A stretch of 64,000 nt of DNA from Lachnospiraceae bacterium NSJ-143 (GCA_022867625.1 JALIFM010000001.1:496001-560000), one strand, 5' to 3'. Positions 36,012 to 47,296 are shown, counted from the stretch's first letter. Numbers and translations are program-made. Notes: generated from the letters alone by a model not told the origin.

Positions 36012-36254
36012 ATGAGGCTTGACAAATATTTAAAGGTTTCAAGGATAATAAAAAGGCGGACTATTGCAAACGAAGCCTGTGACGCAGGCCGTGTTACAGT
36101 AAACGGCAAAACGGCAAAGGCCTCTGTTGAGGTTAAGATTAATGATATTATAGAGATACGTTTTGGGAGCAACACCACCCGGGTTAAGGTTTTAAACCTT
36201 AATGAAAACCCGAGAAAAGAGGAAGCTTCTCTTATGTATGAGAGCGTGGAGTGA
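36012..36254 (+). CDS. rqcP: RqcP (YabO-like) S4-domain RNA-binding protein
   Basis: 80 residues, a single S4 domain: MRLDKYLKVSRIIKRRTIANEACDAG with VNGKTAKASVEVKINDIIEIRFG. RqcP binds the 50S subunit in ribosome quality control, helping RqcH add alanine tails. In Bacillus relatives it lies next to hup and the yabP/yabQ sporulation genes; here HU precedes it, a conserved neighbourhood, but yabP and yabQ do not follow. GGAGG precedes the ATG. Confidence 0.93.
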   Translation: MRLDKYLKVSRIIKRRTIANEACDAGRVTVNGKTAKASVEVKINDIIEIRFGSNTTRVKVLNLNENPRKEEASLMYESVE

Positions 36255-36261
36255 TTAATAT

Positions 36262-36603
36262 ATGGCTCAGTACGAAAAAAGGTTTGCCGGGGATTTTTCT
36301 GATACGGTAAACCGTATTGACAAATATGTGATGTCTTACGGAGGGCAGGTACAGTCCGCAGGCAGATTCAGCCAGAACTTTGGCGCTGTCAGAACATGTA
36401 TGCTTGTGTATGACAAATACTACCTGCGCAACAGAAGCAGGAGCAGCCTGAGCGTATTGGTTACAGATGACGGAAACGGCTGTATTACTGTAGCTGCTGT
36501 TGGAAGCGGAGGCGGCAGCGGAATATTTTTCAGTACGTCCTACGGCTCTGAGGAAAACTTTGTTTCCGCTGTGGCAAGGGCTGTTGAGGAGAAAAATTTT
36601 TAA
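36262..36603 (+). CDS. Small conserved protein, DUF6054-like
   Basis: 113 residues without signal peptide or membrane segment. The sequence has an N-terminal charged helix (DFSDTVNRIDKYVMSYGG), then beta strands and a Gly-rich loop AVGSGGGSGIFFSTSYGSE, ending in a helix. It resembles DUF6054 proteins of Clostridia, and I recall no function for that family. The start is 7 bases after rqcP, so the two are co-transcribed. The ribosome site is weak (GGAGTG overlapping the rqcP stop). A strong terminator follows. Confidence 0.8.
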   Translation: MAQYEKRFAGDFSDTVNRIDKYVMSYGGQVQSAGRFSQNFGAVRTCMLVYDKYYLRNRSRSSLSVLVTDDGNGCITVAAVGSGGGSGIFFSTSYGSEENFVSAVARAVEEKNF

Positions 36604-36607
36604 TAAT

Positions 36608-36652
36608 AAAACACCCTGTTCAGGCTTTTAAAGCTTTACAGGGTGTTTTATT
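36608..36652 (+). terminator. Bidirectional terminator between the DUF6054-like gene and pncB
   Basis: AAAACACCCTGT and ACAGGGTGTTTT form a 12-bp stem around an inner AGGCTTTTAAAGCTTT hairpin. It serves both convergent genes. Confidence 0.88.
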
Positions 36653-36668
36653 ATATTCTATAAAATGC

Positions 36669-38117
36669 TTATCTTAGCTCCCTTATCATTTTTTCCCTTA
36701 AGAGGTAGAGTGTTTCAGAAAGGTCAACAGGCACTTCATGCGGGTTTTCAAGCCTTCTGTGCTCCTCCCAAAGGGTATCAAGCTCCTTTTGAGCGTATGC
36801 CTTTATTTCCATTGTGGAAGGCGATTTATAGACACAGTTTCCGTCTATAAATACAGGCACAAGCAGGTCTCTGAGGTAGTATGTGCCGGGCTTGAGTGTC
36901 ATGGTTTTCCAGGTGGCGTTGTGGTCAAAAAGCGATAGTGTCATATCCTCGCTGTAGCTTTCACTTTCAAGAGCTATAAGGTCGGCTTTTATCTTATTTG
37001 TTTTTTTGTCATATATCCTTACAGCCTTTTTTATTCCGGGCAGCGTTACCTTGGAAGGGTTGTTTGAAAGCTTTATTTTAGGCACAAAATTTCCATCGCT
37101 GTCAGTTTCGGCGGCCAGCTTATATACTCCTCCGAAGGACGGGCAGTCATCTGATGTTATAAGCCTTGTGCCAACACCCCATGTGCCTATTTTTGCGCCC
37201 TGTAATTTAAGGCTTGCTATAAGGTTTTCGTCAAGGTCGCTGGAGGCGCTTATTACGGCGTCTGTAAAGCCTGCACTGTCAAGCATAACTCTCGCCTTTT
37301 TGGACAGATATGCAAGGTCGCCGCTGTCAAGCCGTATTCCGTATTTTTTAAGCTTAATGCCTTTTTCGCGCATTTCCTCAAAACACTTGATAGCGTCCGG
37401 CACACCCTGTGTAAGAGTATTGTAGGTATCCACAAGAAGCGTGCAGTCATTTGGAAATTTTTCGGCGTAAGCCCTGAAGGCGTCTATTTCTGACGGAAAG
37501 CTCATAACCCAGCTGTGAGCATGGGTACCCTTTACAGGTATATCAAAGAGCTTTCCGGCAAGGACATTGCTTGTGCCGGCGCAGCCGCCTATTACGGCGG
37601 CTCTGGCTCCGAGAGTGCCGGCGTCAGGCCCCTGTGCCCTCCTTAAGCCAAACTCAAGTATAGGGTCGCCCTGTGCTGCCCATGCTACCCTTGATGCCTT
37701 TGTGGCTATAAGGCTTTGGTGATTGATTATGTTTAAAAGGGCGGTCTCTACAAGCTGAGCCTGCATAATTGGTGCTTTAATCCTCAAAAGCGGCTCCATT
37801 GGAAACACAACAGTACCCTCTGGTATGGCGTAAATATCACCTGTAAATTTAAAATTTTTCAGATAATCGATAAAATCGTCTGTGAAGGTGTTAAGGCTCC
37901 TTAAATATTCAATGTCCTCCTCGGAAAAATGCAGGTTTTCAATATATTCGATAGCCTGCTGAAGCCCGGCTGTAATGGCGTAGCCGCTCTTTGACGGATT
38001 TGTTCTGAAAAAAAGGTCGAAAACAGCTGTTTTGCCTTCCTGACATGTTTTGTGGTATCCCTGCATCATAGTCATCTCATAAAAATCAGTAAGCAGAGAC
38101 AGGTCGTTTCTGTACAT
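36669..38117 (-). CDS. pncB: Nicotinate phosphoribosyltransferase
   Basis: 482 residues, the usual length. MYRNDLSLLTDFYEMTMMQGYH is the typical start; FDLFFRTNPSKSGYAITAGL, EFGLRRAQGPDAG (substrate-binding Arg residues) and GTHAHSWVMSF follow, then YGIRLDSGDLAYLS and the ribose-phosphate loop region. It makes NaMN from nicotinate and PRPP with ATP, feeding NAD salvage. I start at 38117 with AGGAAG upstream rather than the Met at 38141. Single gene; the 250 bases upstream to the ileS promoter contain no other feature I can support. Confidence 0.96.
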   Translation of the reverse strand: MYRNDLSLLTDFYEMTMMQGYHKTCQEGKTAVFDLFFRTNPSKSGYAITAGLQQAIEYIENLHFSEEDIEYLRSLNTFTDDFIDYLKNFKFTGDIYAIPEGTVVFPMEPLLRIKAPIMQAQLVETALLNIINHQSLIATKASRVAWAAQGDPILEFGLRRAQGPDAGTLGARAAVIGGCAGTSNVLAGKLFDIPVKGTHAHSWVMSFPSEIDAFRAYAEKFPNDCTLLVDTYNTLTQGVPDAIKCFEEMREKGIKLKKYGIRLDSGDLAYLSKKARVMLDSAGFTDAVISASSDLDENLIASLKLQGAKIGTWGVGTRLITSDDCPSFGGVYKLAAETDSDGNFVPKIKLSNNPSKVTLPGIKKAVRIYDKKTNKIKADLIALESESYSEDMTLSLFDHNATWKTMTLKPGTYYLRDLLVPVFIDGNCVYKSPSTMEIKAYAQKELDTLWEEHRRLENPHEVPVDLSETLYLLREKMIRELR

Positions 38118-38369
38118 TTTTAGACTTCCTTTCGGGCGCATGGCCTGTATATTTTATTTCTGTCAGTTATTTTGTCTTAGAGTAAAATAAACCATGGAAT
38201 TTTTGTACATACTGAATTTTAAAAGGTTTATTAAATTAAAATTATACCGCTTTTCTTTCTGAAATTCAACTGATAGCGTGTCTTTAAACCATAGTTTTGT
38301 ACTATATCGACATGCAGCTGATGAAAAAATGCTTTAAAATACGATTAAACTGTGATGTAAAAAAAGTGC

Positions 38370-38398
38370 TTTACAAAATGATTTTTATAATATATAAT
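38370..38398 (+). promoter_or_regulatory. Promoter of T-box-ileS
   Basis: TTTACA at 38370-38375, a 17-base spacer, TATAAT at 38393-38398. Transcription would begin near 38405, just before the T-box stem I. Confidence 0.75.
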
Positions 38399-38404
38399 AT
38401 TCAC

Positions 38405-38688
38405 CGTTAAACACGATGAAGGGGACAGTAGTACCTTCCAAAAGCTAAAGCGAGCCGGAGACAGTGCAAGCCCGGTGCAATTAGGAAGATTATGAATATC
38501 ACCCCGGAGTGGCGGAAGTAAAAACCATACGGCTTGGCCGCAGGGATTAGTAATTTCCGACGGGCTTTTCCACGTTAGAGGAATGCGCAGTTGTTGCTGT
38601 GTAGATGAGTGAACGCCTGAGGGCGTTAAATCAGGTGGTACCGCGGATTATTCTCCGTCCTGTATGATATTGCAGGGCGGAGTTTTTT
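38405..38688 (+). promoter_or_regulatory. T-box leader, isoleucine specifier
   Basis: A full T-box: the AGTA and GGAGACAGTGCAAG loops of stem I, the specifier loop GAATATCACC with codon ATC (Ile), and the T-box sequence AGGTGGTACCGCG whose TGGT bulge pairs with uncharged tRNA NCCA. The competing terminator is CTCCGTCCTG with CAGGGCGGAG and a T run (38653-38688). Uncharged tRNA-Ile would favour antitermination and ileS expression. Confidence 0.96.
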
Positions 38689-38761
38689 ATTGCTGTTTTG
38701 CGGCAATACAAGTTTAAAAAAATATAAAATGGACATATATACTTTAAACGGAGGTAAGAAA

Positions 38762-41700
38762 ATGTACAATAAGGTTTCCACAAACCTCGACTTTGTCGAG
38801 AGGGAAAAAGAAGTCCTCAAATTTTGGAGGGACAACGAGATTTTCAAAAAGACTTTTACCCAGAGGGAAGGCTGTCCAAAATGGACATTCTATGACGGAC
38901 CGCCTACAGCAAACGGCAGGCCGCATATAGGCCATGTTATAACAAGAAGCGTTAAGGATATTATATGCCGCTACCATGTAATGAAGGGCGAGGATGTATT
39001 CCGCAAAGCCGGCTGGGACACACATGGTCTGCCTGTTGAGCTTGAGGTTGAAAAGATGCTTGGCCTTGACGGAAAGCCGCAGATAGAGGAATACGGTGTA
39101 GAGCCGTTTATAAAGCAGTGCAAGGAAAGCGTTTGGAAATATCTTTCCGAGTGGACTGAGATGAGCGACCGCCTTGGTTTCTGGGCTGACATGGAAAACC
39201 CTTATATCACATACCACAACAACTATATAGAATCTGAGTGGTGGGCGCTTAAACAGATTTGGGATAAGGGGCTTCTCTATAAGGGACACAAGATTGTGCC
39301 TTACTGCCCAAGGTGCGGAACAGCGCTTTCAAGTCACGAGGTTGCTCAGGGCTATAAAGATGTAAAGGAAACATCAGCTATCGCAAAGTTCAGGCTGAGG
39401 GATGAGGATACATTTGTACTGGCATGGACAACAACGCCTTGGACACTTCCTTCAAACGTGGGTCTCTGTATGAACCCTGACGAGGCTTATGTAAAGGTTA
39501 AGGCAAACGGGGAGCAGTATATACTTGCGGAGGCCCTTGTTAAGACTGTTCTTGGCGAGGAGACAGAATTTGAGGTTATAGAAAGGAAAAAGGGTTCTGA
39601 GTATGCCGGCTTAAGGTACTATCCTTTATTCGATTTTATAGATGACGACGACAAGGGCTTTAAGGTTGTGGCAGACAATTATGTAACACTCACTGAAGGT
39701 ACAGGAGTAGTTCATATAGCTACAGCGTTTGGTGAGGACGACGCCCGCGTTGGAACAGCAAACGGACTTCCTTTCCGCCAGTATGTAGACACACAGGGCA
39801 ATTTCACATCTGAGGTTAAGCCTTGGGCCGGTGTGTTTGTAAAAGACGGAGACAAGATGGTTCTTGACTACCTTAAAGAAAACGGAAGGCTTTTTGCAGC
39901 CCTTAAGTTTGAGCACAGCTATCCTTTCTGCTGGAGATGTGATACGCCGCTTCTCTATTACGCAAGGGAGGAATGGTTTATAAAAATGACAGCCGTAAGA
40001 GACCAGCTTGTTGCAAACAACAGGTCAATCAACTGGCTGCCTGACAATATCAAGGAAGGACGTATGGGCAATTTCCTTGAGAACGTAATTGACTGGGGCC
40101 TTTCGAGAGAAAGGTACTGGGGTACACCGCTGCCTGTATGGGAATGTGAGTGCGGACACAGGCATGTTATAGGAAGCATTGAGGAATTAAAGAGCATGTC
40201 CGACGACTGCCCTGACGAGATAGAGCTGCACAAGCCGTATATCGACAGGGTGCACATAAAGTGCCCTGAGTGCGGAAAGCCTATGACAAGGGTTTCTGAG
40301 GTTATTGACTGCTGGTTTGACTCAGGAGCTATGCCTTTTGCACAGTTCCATTACCCGTTTGAGAACAGGGAAGTATTCGAGTCACGTTTCCCTGCTGACT
40401 ATATAACAGAGGCCATTGACCAGACAAGGGGCTGGTTCTACTCGCAGCTTGCTATAGCCACAGTGCTTTTTGGACAGTCTGATTTCAAAAACTGTATTGT
40501 TATGGGACACGTACAGGATAAGAACGGACTGAAGATGAGCAAGCACAAGGGCAACGTAGTAAGCCCTTGGGATATACTTGATAAACAGGGGTCAGACGCT
40601 ATACGCTGGTTCTTCTTTGTAAACAGCGCACCTTGGCTTCCATGCCGGTTTGACGAGGAGCAGGTAAATGAGACACAGAGAAAATTCCTTGGAACGCTCT
40701 GGAACACATACGCATTTTATGTTCTCTATGCTGAGATTGACCAGTTCAACCCAATGGATTACAAGCTGGAATACAACAAGCTTCCGGCTATAGATAAATG
40801 GATACTCTCAAGGCTCAATACCCTTGTGAAGGAAACAAGGGAAAACCTTGACAATTTCAGGATTACAGAGCCTGCAAGGGCTCTCAACAGCTTTGTTGAC
40901 GAGCTCAGCAACTGGTATGTAAGAAGAAGCCGTGAGAGGTTCTGGGCCAAAGGCATGGAGCAGGATAAGATTAACGCTTACATGACTCTCTATACTGTGC
41001 TTACAACACTCAGCCGTGTAGCCGCGCCTTTTGTGCCTTATATGACAGAAGAAATTTATCAGAACCTTGTTGTAAACTTTGATAAATCCGCTTGTGAAAG
41101 CATACATCTTACACTCTTCCCAGAGTATGACGAGTCAATGATTGACACCGAGCTTGAGAAAAACATGGAGACAGTGCTTGAGATAGTTGTAAACGGAAGG
41201 GCGGCAAGAAATTCGGCGAACATAAAGAACCGCCAGCCAATAGGCGTAATGTATGTAAAATGCGCTGAGGAGCTTCCTAAAATGTATGTGGACATAATAG
41301 CAGAGGAGCTTAATGTAAAAGAAGTTAAGTTTACAACAAGCACAGACGGTCTTACAGGCTATAATATGAAGCCTCAGCTCAGAACACTTGGGCCAAAATA
41401 CGGCAAGCTTGTACCTAAAATAAAGGAATACCTTGCTGATGCTGACGGAAGCGAGATAGTGCCTAAGCTCAGAAACGGTGAGACAATCACATTTGCAATT
41501 GACGGTACAGAGGTTTCACTTACAGAGGCGGACGTGCTTGTAGAGGTTACAGAAAAGAGCGGCTTTGTAACTGAGGCAGACGCAAGGCTTGCGGTTGTGC
41601 TTGATACAAACCTTACGCCGGAGCTTATTGAGGAAGGCTTTGTGCGCGAGATAGTGAGCAAGGTGCAGACTATGCGTAAGGAAGCGGGCTTTGAGGTTAT

Positions 41701-41881
41701 GGACAGAATCCGCCTTGGTTGCAAAGGAAACAGCAGGATTGCTGACGTAATAACAAGAAATGAGAACGAAATAAGAAAAGATGTGCTTGCCAATGACTTT
41801 GCAGACGGCGCTTTGAGCGGCTACGAGAAGGAATGGAACATTAACGGAGAGACAGTAACACTTTCTGTTGAAAAGCTCTGA
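38762..41881 (+). CDS. ileS: Isoleucyl-tRNA synthetase, long (IleRS2) type
   Basis: 1039 residues. Class I motifs: HIGH in TANGRPHIGHVITR and KMSKH in GLKMSKHKGNVVSPW. The editing (CP1) domain is present (WTTTPWTLPSN). AGWDTHGLPVELEVEKMLG and the length above 1000, without the C-terminal zinc finger of the 920-residue type, place it with the eukaryote-like IleRS2 group found in Thermus and many Clostridia; that type is often less sensitive to mupirocin. The start at 38762 has GGAGG upstream; the Met at 38690 is inside the leader. Controlled by the T-box upstream. Confidence 0.97.
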   Translation: MYNKVSTNLDFVEREKEVLKFWRDNEIFKKTFTQREGCPKWTFYDGPPTANGRPHIGHVITRSVKDIICRYHVMKGEDVFRKAGWDTHGLPVELEVEKMLGLDGKPQIEEYGVEPFIKQCKESVWKYLSEWTEMSDRLGFWADMENPYITYHNNYIESEWWALKQIWDKGLLYKGHKIVPYCPRCGTALSSHEVAQGYKDVKETSAIAKFRLRDEDTFVLAWTTTPWTLPSNVGLCMNPDEAYVKVKANGEQYILAEALVKTVLGEETEFEVIERKKGSEYAGLRYYPLFDFIDDDDKGFKVVADNYVTLTEGTGVVHIATAFGEDDARVGTANGLPFRQYVDTQGNFTSEVKPWAGVFVKDGDKMVLDYLKENGRLFAALKFEHSYPFCWRCDTPLLYYAREEWFIKMTAVRDQLVANNRSINWLPDNIKEGRMGNFLENVIDWGLSRERYWGTPLPVWECECGHRHVIGSIEELKSMSDDCPDEIELHKPYIDRVHIKCPECGKPMTRVSEVIDCWFDSGAMPFAQFHYPFENREVFESRFPADYITEAIDQTRGWFYSQLAIATVLFGQSDFKNCIVMGHVQDKNGLKMSKHKGNVVSPWDILDKQGSDAIRWFFFVNSAPWLPCRFDEEQVNETQRKFLGTLWNTYAFYVLYAEIDQFNPMDYKLEYNKLPAIDKWILSRLNTLVKETRENLDNFRITEPARALNSFVDELSNWYVRRSRERFWAKGMEQDKINAYMTLYTVLTTLSRVAAPFVPYMTEEIYQNLVVNFDKSACESIHLTLFPEYDESMIDTELEKNMETVLEIVVNGRAARNSANIKNRQPIGVMYVKCAEELPKMYVDIIAEELNVKEVKFTTSTDGLTGYNMKPQLRTLGPKYGKLVPKIKEYLADADGSEIVPKLRNGETITFAIDGTEVSLTEADVLVEVTEKSGFVTEADARLAVVLDTNLTPELIEEGFVREIVSKVQTMRKEAGFEVMDRIRLGCKGNSRIADVITRNENEIRKDVLANDFADGALSGYEKEWNINGETVTLSVEKL

Positions 41882-41890
41882 TAAGATTAA

Positions 41891-41932
41891 AAATAAAACC
41901 CTGAAGGCCTGAGGCCTTCGGGGTTTTATTTT
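41891..41932 (+). terminator. ileS terminator
   Basis: AATAAAACCCTGAAGGCC pairs with GGCCTTCGGGGTTTTATT around a 4-base loop; T run follows. Confidence 0.92.
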
Positions 41933-42181
41933 CAGGCCGCAGGTGCAGAGGGGTATAAACTTGCCTCAGCTTAATTTATGTCATGTTTTTGTATGCGGTT
42001 ATGCCGAATGTATTGCAATATGTACACACAGCTATGAAAATGACGAAATTTGTTTTTTATTTAACATAAAAATTGAACAATAGTTATATTTATTTTTTGT
42101 GGACAATACTGTATAATTTAATTAACTAATTGCGTTTGTGCAGCGCTTTAGGATTTAATATTCAAGGGGGAAAATTAAAAC
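41933..42181 (+). other. Intergenic region upstream of panB
   Basis: AT-rich. A TATAAT at 42112-42117 could be a -10 box, but I see no good -35 at the right distance. I see no convincing pan-type leader hairpin and no open frame with a ribosome site. Confidence 0.35.
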
Positions 42182-43018
42182 ATGAAAAAGAAAATCACAG
42201 TACCTGAAATTATGGCAACAAAGAATTCTGACAAAAAAGTATCTATGGTTGCATGCTATGACTTTATGTCGGCAACACTTGTAAACCTCAGCAAGGTGGA
42301 CATGATTCTTGTAGGCGACTCTCTTGGCATGAACATGCTTGGAATGAAGGGAACAGTTGGCGTTACTGTAGATGACATGGTTTACCATATCAAAAATGTA
42401 GTAAAAGGCGCTCCTGACACATTCGTAGTAGGCGATATGCCTTTTGGCTCATACAACGGCAATATTGACAAAGCAGTTGAAAACGCTACAAGGATATTTG
42501 CAGAAGGCGGATGCGACTGTGTTAAGATGGAAGGCGGAATGAATACAGTTCCTTATATTGAGGCAGTAGTAAAAGCAGGAATACCTGTAATGGGACATAT
42601 CGGTCTTACACCTCAGACATCAGCTATGATGGGCGGATTCAAGGTACAGGGAAAGAGCAATGCCGCTGCTCAGCACCTTGTTGACACAGCAAAGGCAGTA
42701 CAGGATGCCGGAGCGTTCCTTATCAACCTTGAGGGTATCCCGGTAGGCGTGGCAAAGAAAATCACAGAGACACTTACAATACCTACAATGGGTATTGGAG
42801 CAGGCAAATACTGCGATTCACAGGACCTTGTATGGCCTGATATCATGGGTGTAAACGACTGGATTCCAAAATTTGCAAAGAAGTATTGTGATTTAAGGAC
42901 ATATATAGTAGACGGACTTAACCATTTTGCTGACGATGTAAACAGCGGAGCTTTCCCTACAGAGGAATTTTCATACAACACTGTAGTTGAGGGCTTCGAG
43001 GTTGAGGAAGACAAATAA
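42182..43018 (+). CDS. panB: 3-methyl-2-oxobutanoate hydroxymethyltransferase
   Basis: 278 residues. PanB motifs: MVACYDFMSATL, VGDSLGMNMLG (metal Asp), VVGDMPFGSY, GCDCVKMEGG, GIPVMGHIGLTPQ and IPTMGIGAGKYCDSQ. It transfers a one-carbon unit from methylene-tetrahydrofolate to 2-oxoisovalerate, the first step to pantothenate. A few C-terminal residues are acidic. No panC, panD or ketopantoate reductase lies in the window, so the gene stands alone with its own terminator. AGGGGG lies 11 bases before the ATG. Confidence 0.96.
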   Translation: MKKKITVPEIMATKNSDKKVSMVACYDFMSATLVNLSKVDMILVGDSLGMNMLGMKGTVGVTVDDMVYHIKNVVKGAPDTFVVGDMPFGSYNGNIDKAVENATRIFAEGGCDCVKMEGGMNTVPYIEAVVKAGIPVMGHIGLTPQTSAMMGGFKVQGKSNAAAQHLVDTAKAVQDAGAFLINLEGIPVGVAKKITETLTIPTMGIGAGKYCDSQDLVWPDIMGVNDWIPKFAKKYCDLRTYIVDGLNHFADDVNSGAFPTEEFSYNTVVEGFEVEEDK

Positions 43019-43032
43019 TTTTAATTATTAAT

Positions 43033-43060
43033 AAAACCCGCCATTTACGGCGGGTTTTTT
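43033..43060 (+). terminator. panB terminator
   Basis: AAAACCCGCC and GGCGGGTTTT with a 6-base loop and T run. Confidence 0.9.
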
Positions 43061-43150
43061 GTTTGCAGATTAAACATGCCCAGTTGTAATATCACAGTAT
43101 TTGTGGTTGTTGTAAATTGTATTTCCGTGTGATACTATAGGCGTAGGCGA

Positions 43151-43179
43151 TTGACATTTGTCGTGTTTTTTGGTAGAAT
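43151..43179 (+). promoter_or_regulatory. guaBA promoter
   Basis: TTGACA at 43151-43156, a 17-base spacer, TAGAAT at 43174-43179. The leader of about 85 bases contains AACAGC-AGTTTTG-GCTGTT (a weak hairpin). No guanine riboswitch signature is seen. Confidence 0.8.
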
Positions 43180-43251
43180 GTCGAAATTATAAACTATTGA
43201 CAAAACAGCAGTTTTGGCTGTTAAAAACGGAATAATTCTATTGATTTTTGA

Positions 43252-44724
<1,473 letters not shown>

Positions 44725-44738
44725 TGGAGGAGTGCGCT

Positions 44739-46277
44739 ATGAAAAATGAACTTGTAATTGTTCTTGACTTTGGCGGGCAGTATAACCAGCTTATAGCAAG
44801 GCGTGTGAGGGAATGCCATGTTTACTGCGAGGTTAAGCCGTACACAACCCCTCTGGAGAAAATTAAGGCTTTAAATCCTAAGGGCTTGATATTTACAGGA
44901 GGGCCTAACAGTGTTTATGATGAGAAATCACCGCATATAACAAAGGAAATATTTGATTTGGGGATACCGGTGCTTGGCATATGCTATGGCTGCCAGCTTA
45001 TGGCGTATACGCTTGGAGGCACTGTATGCGACGCATCTGAAAAAAGCGAATATGGCAAGACAGAGGTAAAGCTTGACACTGACACAGTGCTTTTTAAAGG
45101 ACTTGAAAGCGACCAGATTTGCTGGATGAGCCATACTGATTATATTTCTCAGGTTCCGGAAGGATTTTCTGTTACAGCCACATCTCCTGCCTGCCCTGTG
45201 GCAGGCATGGAATGTGTTGAGCGCAGGCTCTATGGTACACAGTTTCACCCTGAGGTAAATCATACACCAAAGGGCAGGGATATGCTCGCGAAATTCCTTT
45301 TTGATGTATGTGAATGCAGCGGCGACTGGACTATGACCGGGTATATTGAGGAACAGATTAAGATTATACGTGAAAAGGTCGGAAACGGCAAGGCGCTGTG
45401 CGCGCTTTCAGGCGGAGTTGACTCGAGCGTTGTTGCAGCGTTAATGAGCAGGGCTATAGGAAAGCAGCTCACATGTGTATTTGTTGACAACGGCCTTATG
45501 AGGAAAAATGAGGGCGACGAGGTTGAGGCCGCATTTAAAGGCGCTTTTGACGCCAACTTTGTAAGAGCAAACGCTCAGGAAAGGTTCCTCAACAGGCTTA
45601 AGGGCGTTACTGAACCTGAGCAGAAAAGAAAAATAATAGGCGAGGAATTTATACGTGTATTTGAAGGCGAAGCAAAGAAAATCGGAACAGTTGACTTCCT
45701 TGTGCAGGGTACAATATACCCTGATGTGATAGAAAGCGGTTTGGGCGACAGCGCTACAATAAAGTCGCACCATAACGTGGGCGGGCTTCCTTCGGTTGTA
45801 GACTTTAAGGAACTGATTGAGCCGCTCAGAATGCTCTTTAAGGACGAGGTGCGCCAGATGGGAAAAGAGCTTGGGCTGCCGGAATACCTTGTTTGGAGAC
45901 AGCCATTCCCTGGCCCTGGCCTTGGAATACGAGTGATAGGAGAGGTTACGGAAGAAAAGCTTGCTATACTCAGGGAGGCCGATGCGATTTTCCGTGAGGA
46001 GATAGCGCTTGCGGGGCTTGACAGGAGTATAAACCAGTATTTTGCTGTAATAACCGATATGCGTTCTGTAGGCGTTATGGGCGACGGCAGGACATACGAC
46101 TACACACTTGCGCTCAGAGGAGTGACAACTAGCGACTTTATGACGGCAGACTGGGCAAGGATACCATACGATGTACTTGATAAGATTAGTATAAGAATTG
46201 TAAATGAGGTAAAGCATATCAACAGAATAGTATATGATATCACCAGCAAGCCGCCTGCGACAATAGAATGGGAATAA
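44739..46277 (+). CDS. guaA: GMP synthase (glutamine-hydrolysing)
   Basis: 512 residues. The class I glutamine amidotransferase domain has the nucleophile in [11 protein letters not shown] and the His/Glu in [11 protein letters not shown]. The ATP pyrophosphatase loop is [13 protein letters not shown]. The C-terminal dimer domain ends in [10 protein letters not shown], the standard GuaA terminus. It aminates XMP to GMP. I choose the ATG at 44739, since GGAGGAG lies 6 bases upstream; the ATG at 44724 overlapping the guaB stop has no ribosome site of its own. Confidence 0.97.
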   Translation: MKNELVIVLDFGGQYNQLIARRVRECHVYCEVKPYTTPLEKIKALNPKGLIFTGGPNSVYDEKSPHITKEIFDLGIPVLGICYGCQLMAYTLGGTVCDASEKSEYGKTEVKLDTDTVLFKGLESDQICWMSHTDYISQVPEGFSVTATSPACPVAGMECVERRLYGTQFHPEVNHTPKGRDMLAKFLFDVCECSGDWTMTGYIEEQIKIIREKVGNGKALCALSGGVDSSVVAALMSRAIGKQLTCVFVDNGLMRKNEGDEVEAAFKGAFDANFVRANAQERFLNRLKGVTEPEQKRKIIGEEFIRVFEGEAKKIGTVDFLVQGTIYPDVIESGLGDSATIKSHHNVGGLPSVVDFKELIEPLRMLFKDEVRQMGKELGLPEYLVWRQPFPGPGLGIRVIGEVTEEKLAILREADAIFREEIALAGLDRSINQYFAVITDMRSVGVMGDGRTYDYTLALRGVTTSDFMTADWARIPYDVLDKISIRIVNEVKHINRIVYDITSKPPATIEWE

Positions 46278-46301
46278 AAACTGAACAGTTTTGTTAGTTA
46301 G

Positions 46302-46338
46302 TATCCGGACAAATAATTAATTTGTCCGGATATTTTTT
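46302..46338 (+). terminator. guaBA terminator
   Basis: TATCCGGACAAAT and ATTTGTCCGGATA form a 13-bp stem followed by six T. Confidence 0.92.
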
Positions 46339-46569
46339 GTGACGATTGATAAAGTGATGTTCATGTAAAGGAATGAAATATACCTTTAAACAAATAATAC
46401 TTTTCTGTATAATGGCTTAATGGGCAAAATTTATAGTAAAACTGCGTTATATCTATTAAATTTTTCAAATTGCAAATAACTGTACAGGAATTGTTTAAAA
46501 TATTCAAATAGAATAAATTTTATTTTATAATAGCATAAGTATTTTTGTGTTTTAAAAGGAAGTGAGGTA

Positions 46570-47175
46570 GTGTCCAGTTATTTTGCATATGTGCGTGTAT
46601 CAGCTAAAGACCAGAATGAGGCAAGACAGATTGAGGCAATAAGGGAGTATCCTGTTGATGAAAGCAGGATTTATATTGAGAAACAAAGCGGAAAGGACTT
46701 TAACAGGCCGGTTTACAAACGTATGCTTAGAAAAATGAGACAAAAGGATGTACTTGTAATTAAAAGCATCGACCGGCTTGGACGCAACTACAATGAAATA
46801 ATTGAGCAGTGGAAAGTACTGACTAAGGAAAAGGGGATAGACATAATTGTGATAGATATGCCGCTGCTTAACACTGCAAAATCTCAGGACCTTCTTGGGA
46901 CTCTGATATCGGACCTTGTGCTTCAGCTCCTGTCATTTGTGGCGCAAAACGAGAGGGAAACTATACGTCAGAGACAGAGGGAAGGCATTGAGGTGGCAAA
47001 AAAACGCGGTACAAAATTTGGAAGGCCGCCCAAAGAGCTTCCGGAAAGCTTTGATGAAAAGTTCGCCCAGTGGAAAAAGGAAGGGCTGACTAATAAGGAG
47101 ATAGCTGAAAAATGCAACATGCATGTAAGCGTATTGTACAGAAAAAAGAAAAAAACTCATGATATTGTTGATTAA
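46570..47175 (+). CDS. Small serine recombinase (resolvase/invertase family)
   Basis: 201 residues. Catalytic N-terminal domain: YFAYVRVSAKDQNEARQ with the nucleophile Ser near residue 12, QSGKDFNRPVYKRML, and the arginine motif KSIDRLGRNYNEI. A long helix E (QNERETIRQRQREGI) leads to a C-terminal helix-turn-helix (GLTNKEIAEKCNMHVSVLYRKKKK). Length and layout fit DNA invertases and Tn3-type resolvases, not the large integrases. The start is GTG with AAGGAAGTGAGG upstream. No transposase or other mobile genes are adjacent. Two inverted sites lie just downstream, which suggests that it inverts that segment (see finding). Confidence 0.93.
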   Translation: MSSYFAYVRVSAKDQNEARQIEAIREYPVDESRIYIEKQSGKDFNRPVYKRMLRKMRQKDVLVIKSIDRLGRNYNEIIEQWKVLTKEKGIDIIVIDMPLLNTAKSQDLLGTLISDLVLQLLSFVAQNERETIRQRQREGIEVAKKRGTKFGRPPKELPESFDEKFAQWKKEGLTNKEIAEKCNMHVSVLYRKKKKTHDIVD

Positions 47176-47195
47176 TTATTTTAATTTGATATAAT
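47168..47195 (+). promoter_or_regulatory. Extended -10 promoter reading from the recombinase end toward the SLH gene
   Basis: TTGATT at 47168-47173, a 16-base spacer ending in TGA, TATAAT at 47190-47195. It overlaps the recombinase stop codon; transcription would start near 47202, upstream of both inverted sites. No better promoter was found closer to the SLH gene. Confidence 0.6.
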
Positions 47196-47213
47196 AATTA
47201 TAAATTAAAAGTA

Positions 47214-47233
47214 GTTTAAAGTGTACTTTAAAC
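47214..47233 (+). repeat. Candidate recombination site L
   Basis: GTTTAAAGT-GT-ACTTTAAAC: perfect 9-base half-sites around an asymmetric 2-base core GT, the layout of serine-recombinase crossover sites. It shares 15 contiguous bases (47218-47232) with site R in inverted orientation. Confidence 0.6.
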
Positions 47234-47296
47234 GATACATAGGCAAAATCAATTTTAACGGCAGTATTTTTGTGATTTGTAAAATTTAGTACTTAG

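Noticed and set aside
42060-42181. pan leader motif before panB
   Set aside because: No bulged-A hairpin pair could be found; the region is AT-rich and unstructured.
46570-47175. Recombinase as part of a transposon or prophage
   Set aside because: No transposase, terminal repeats, integrase partner or phage gene lies on either side; neighbours are guaA and a surface protein gene.
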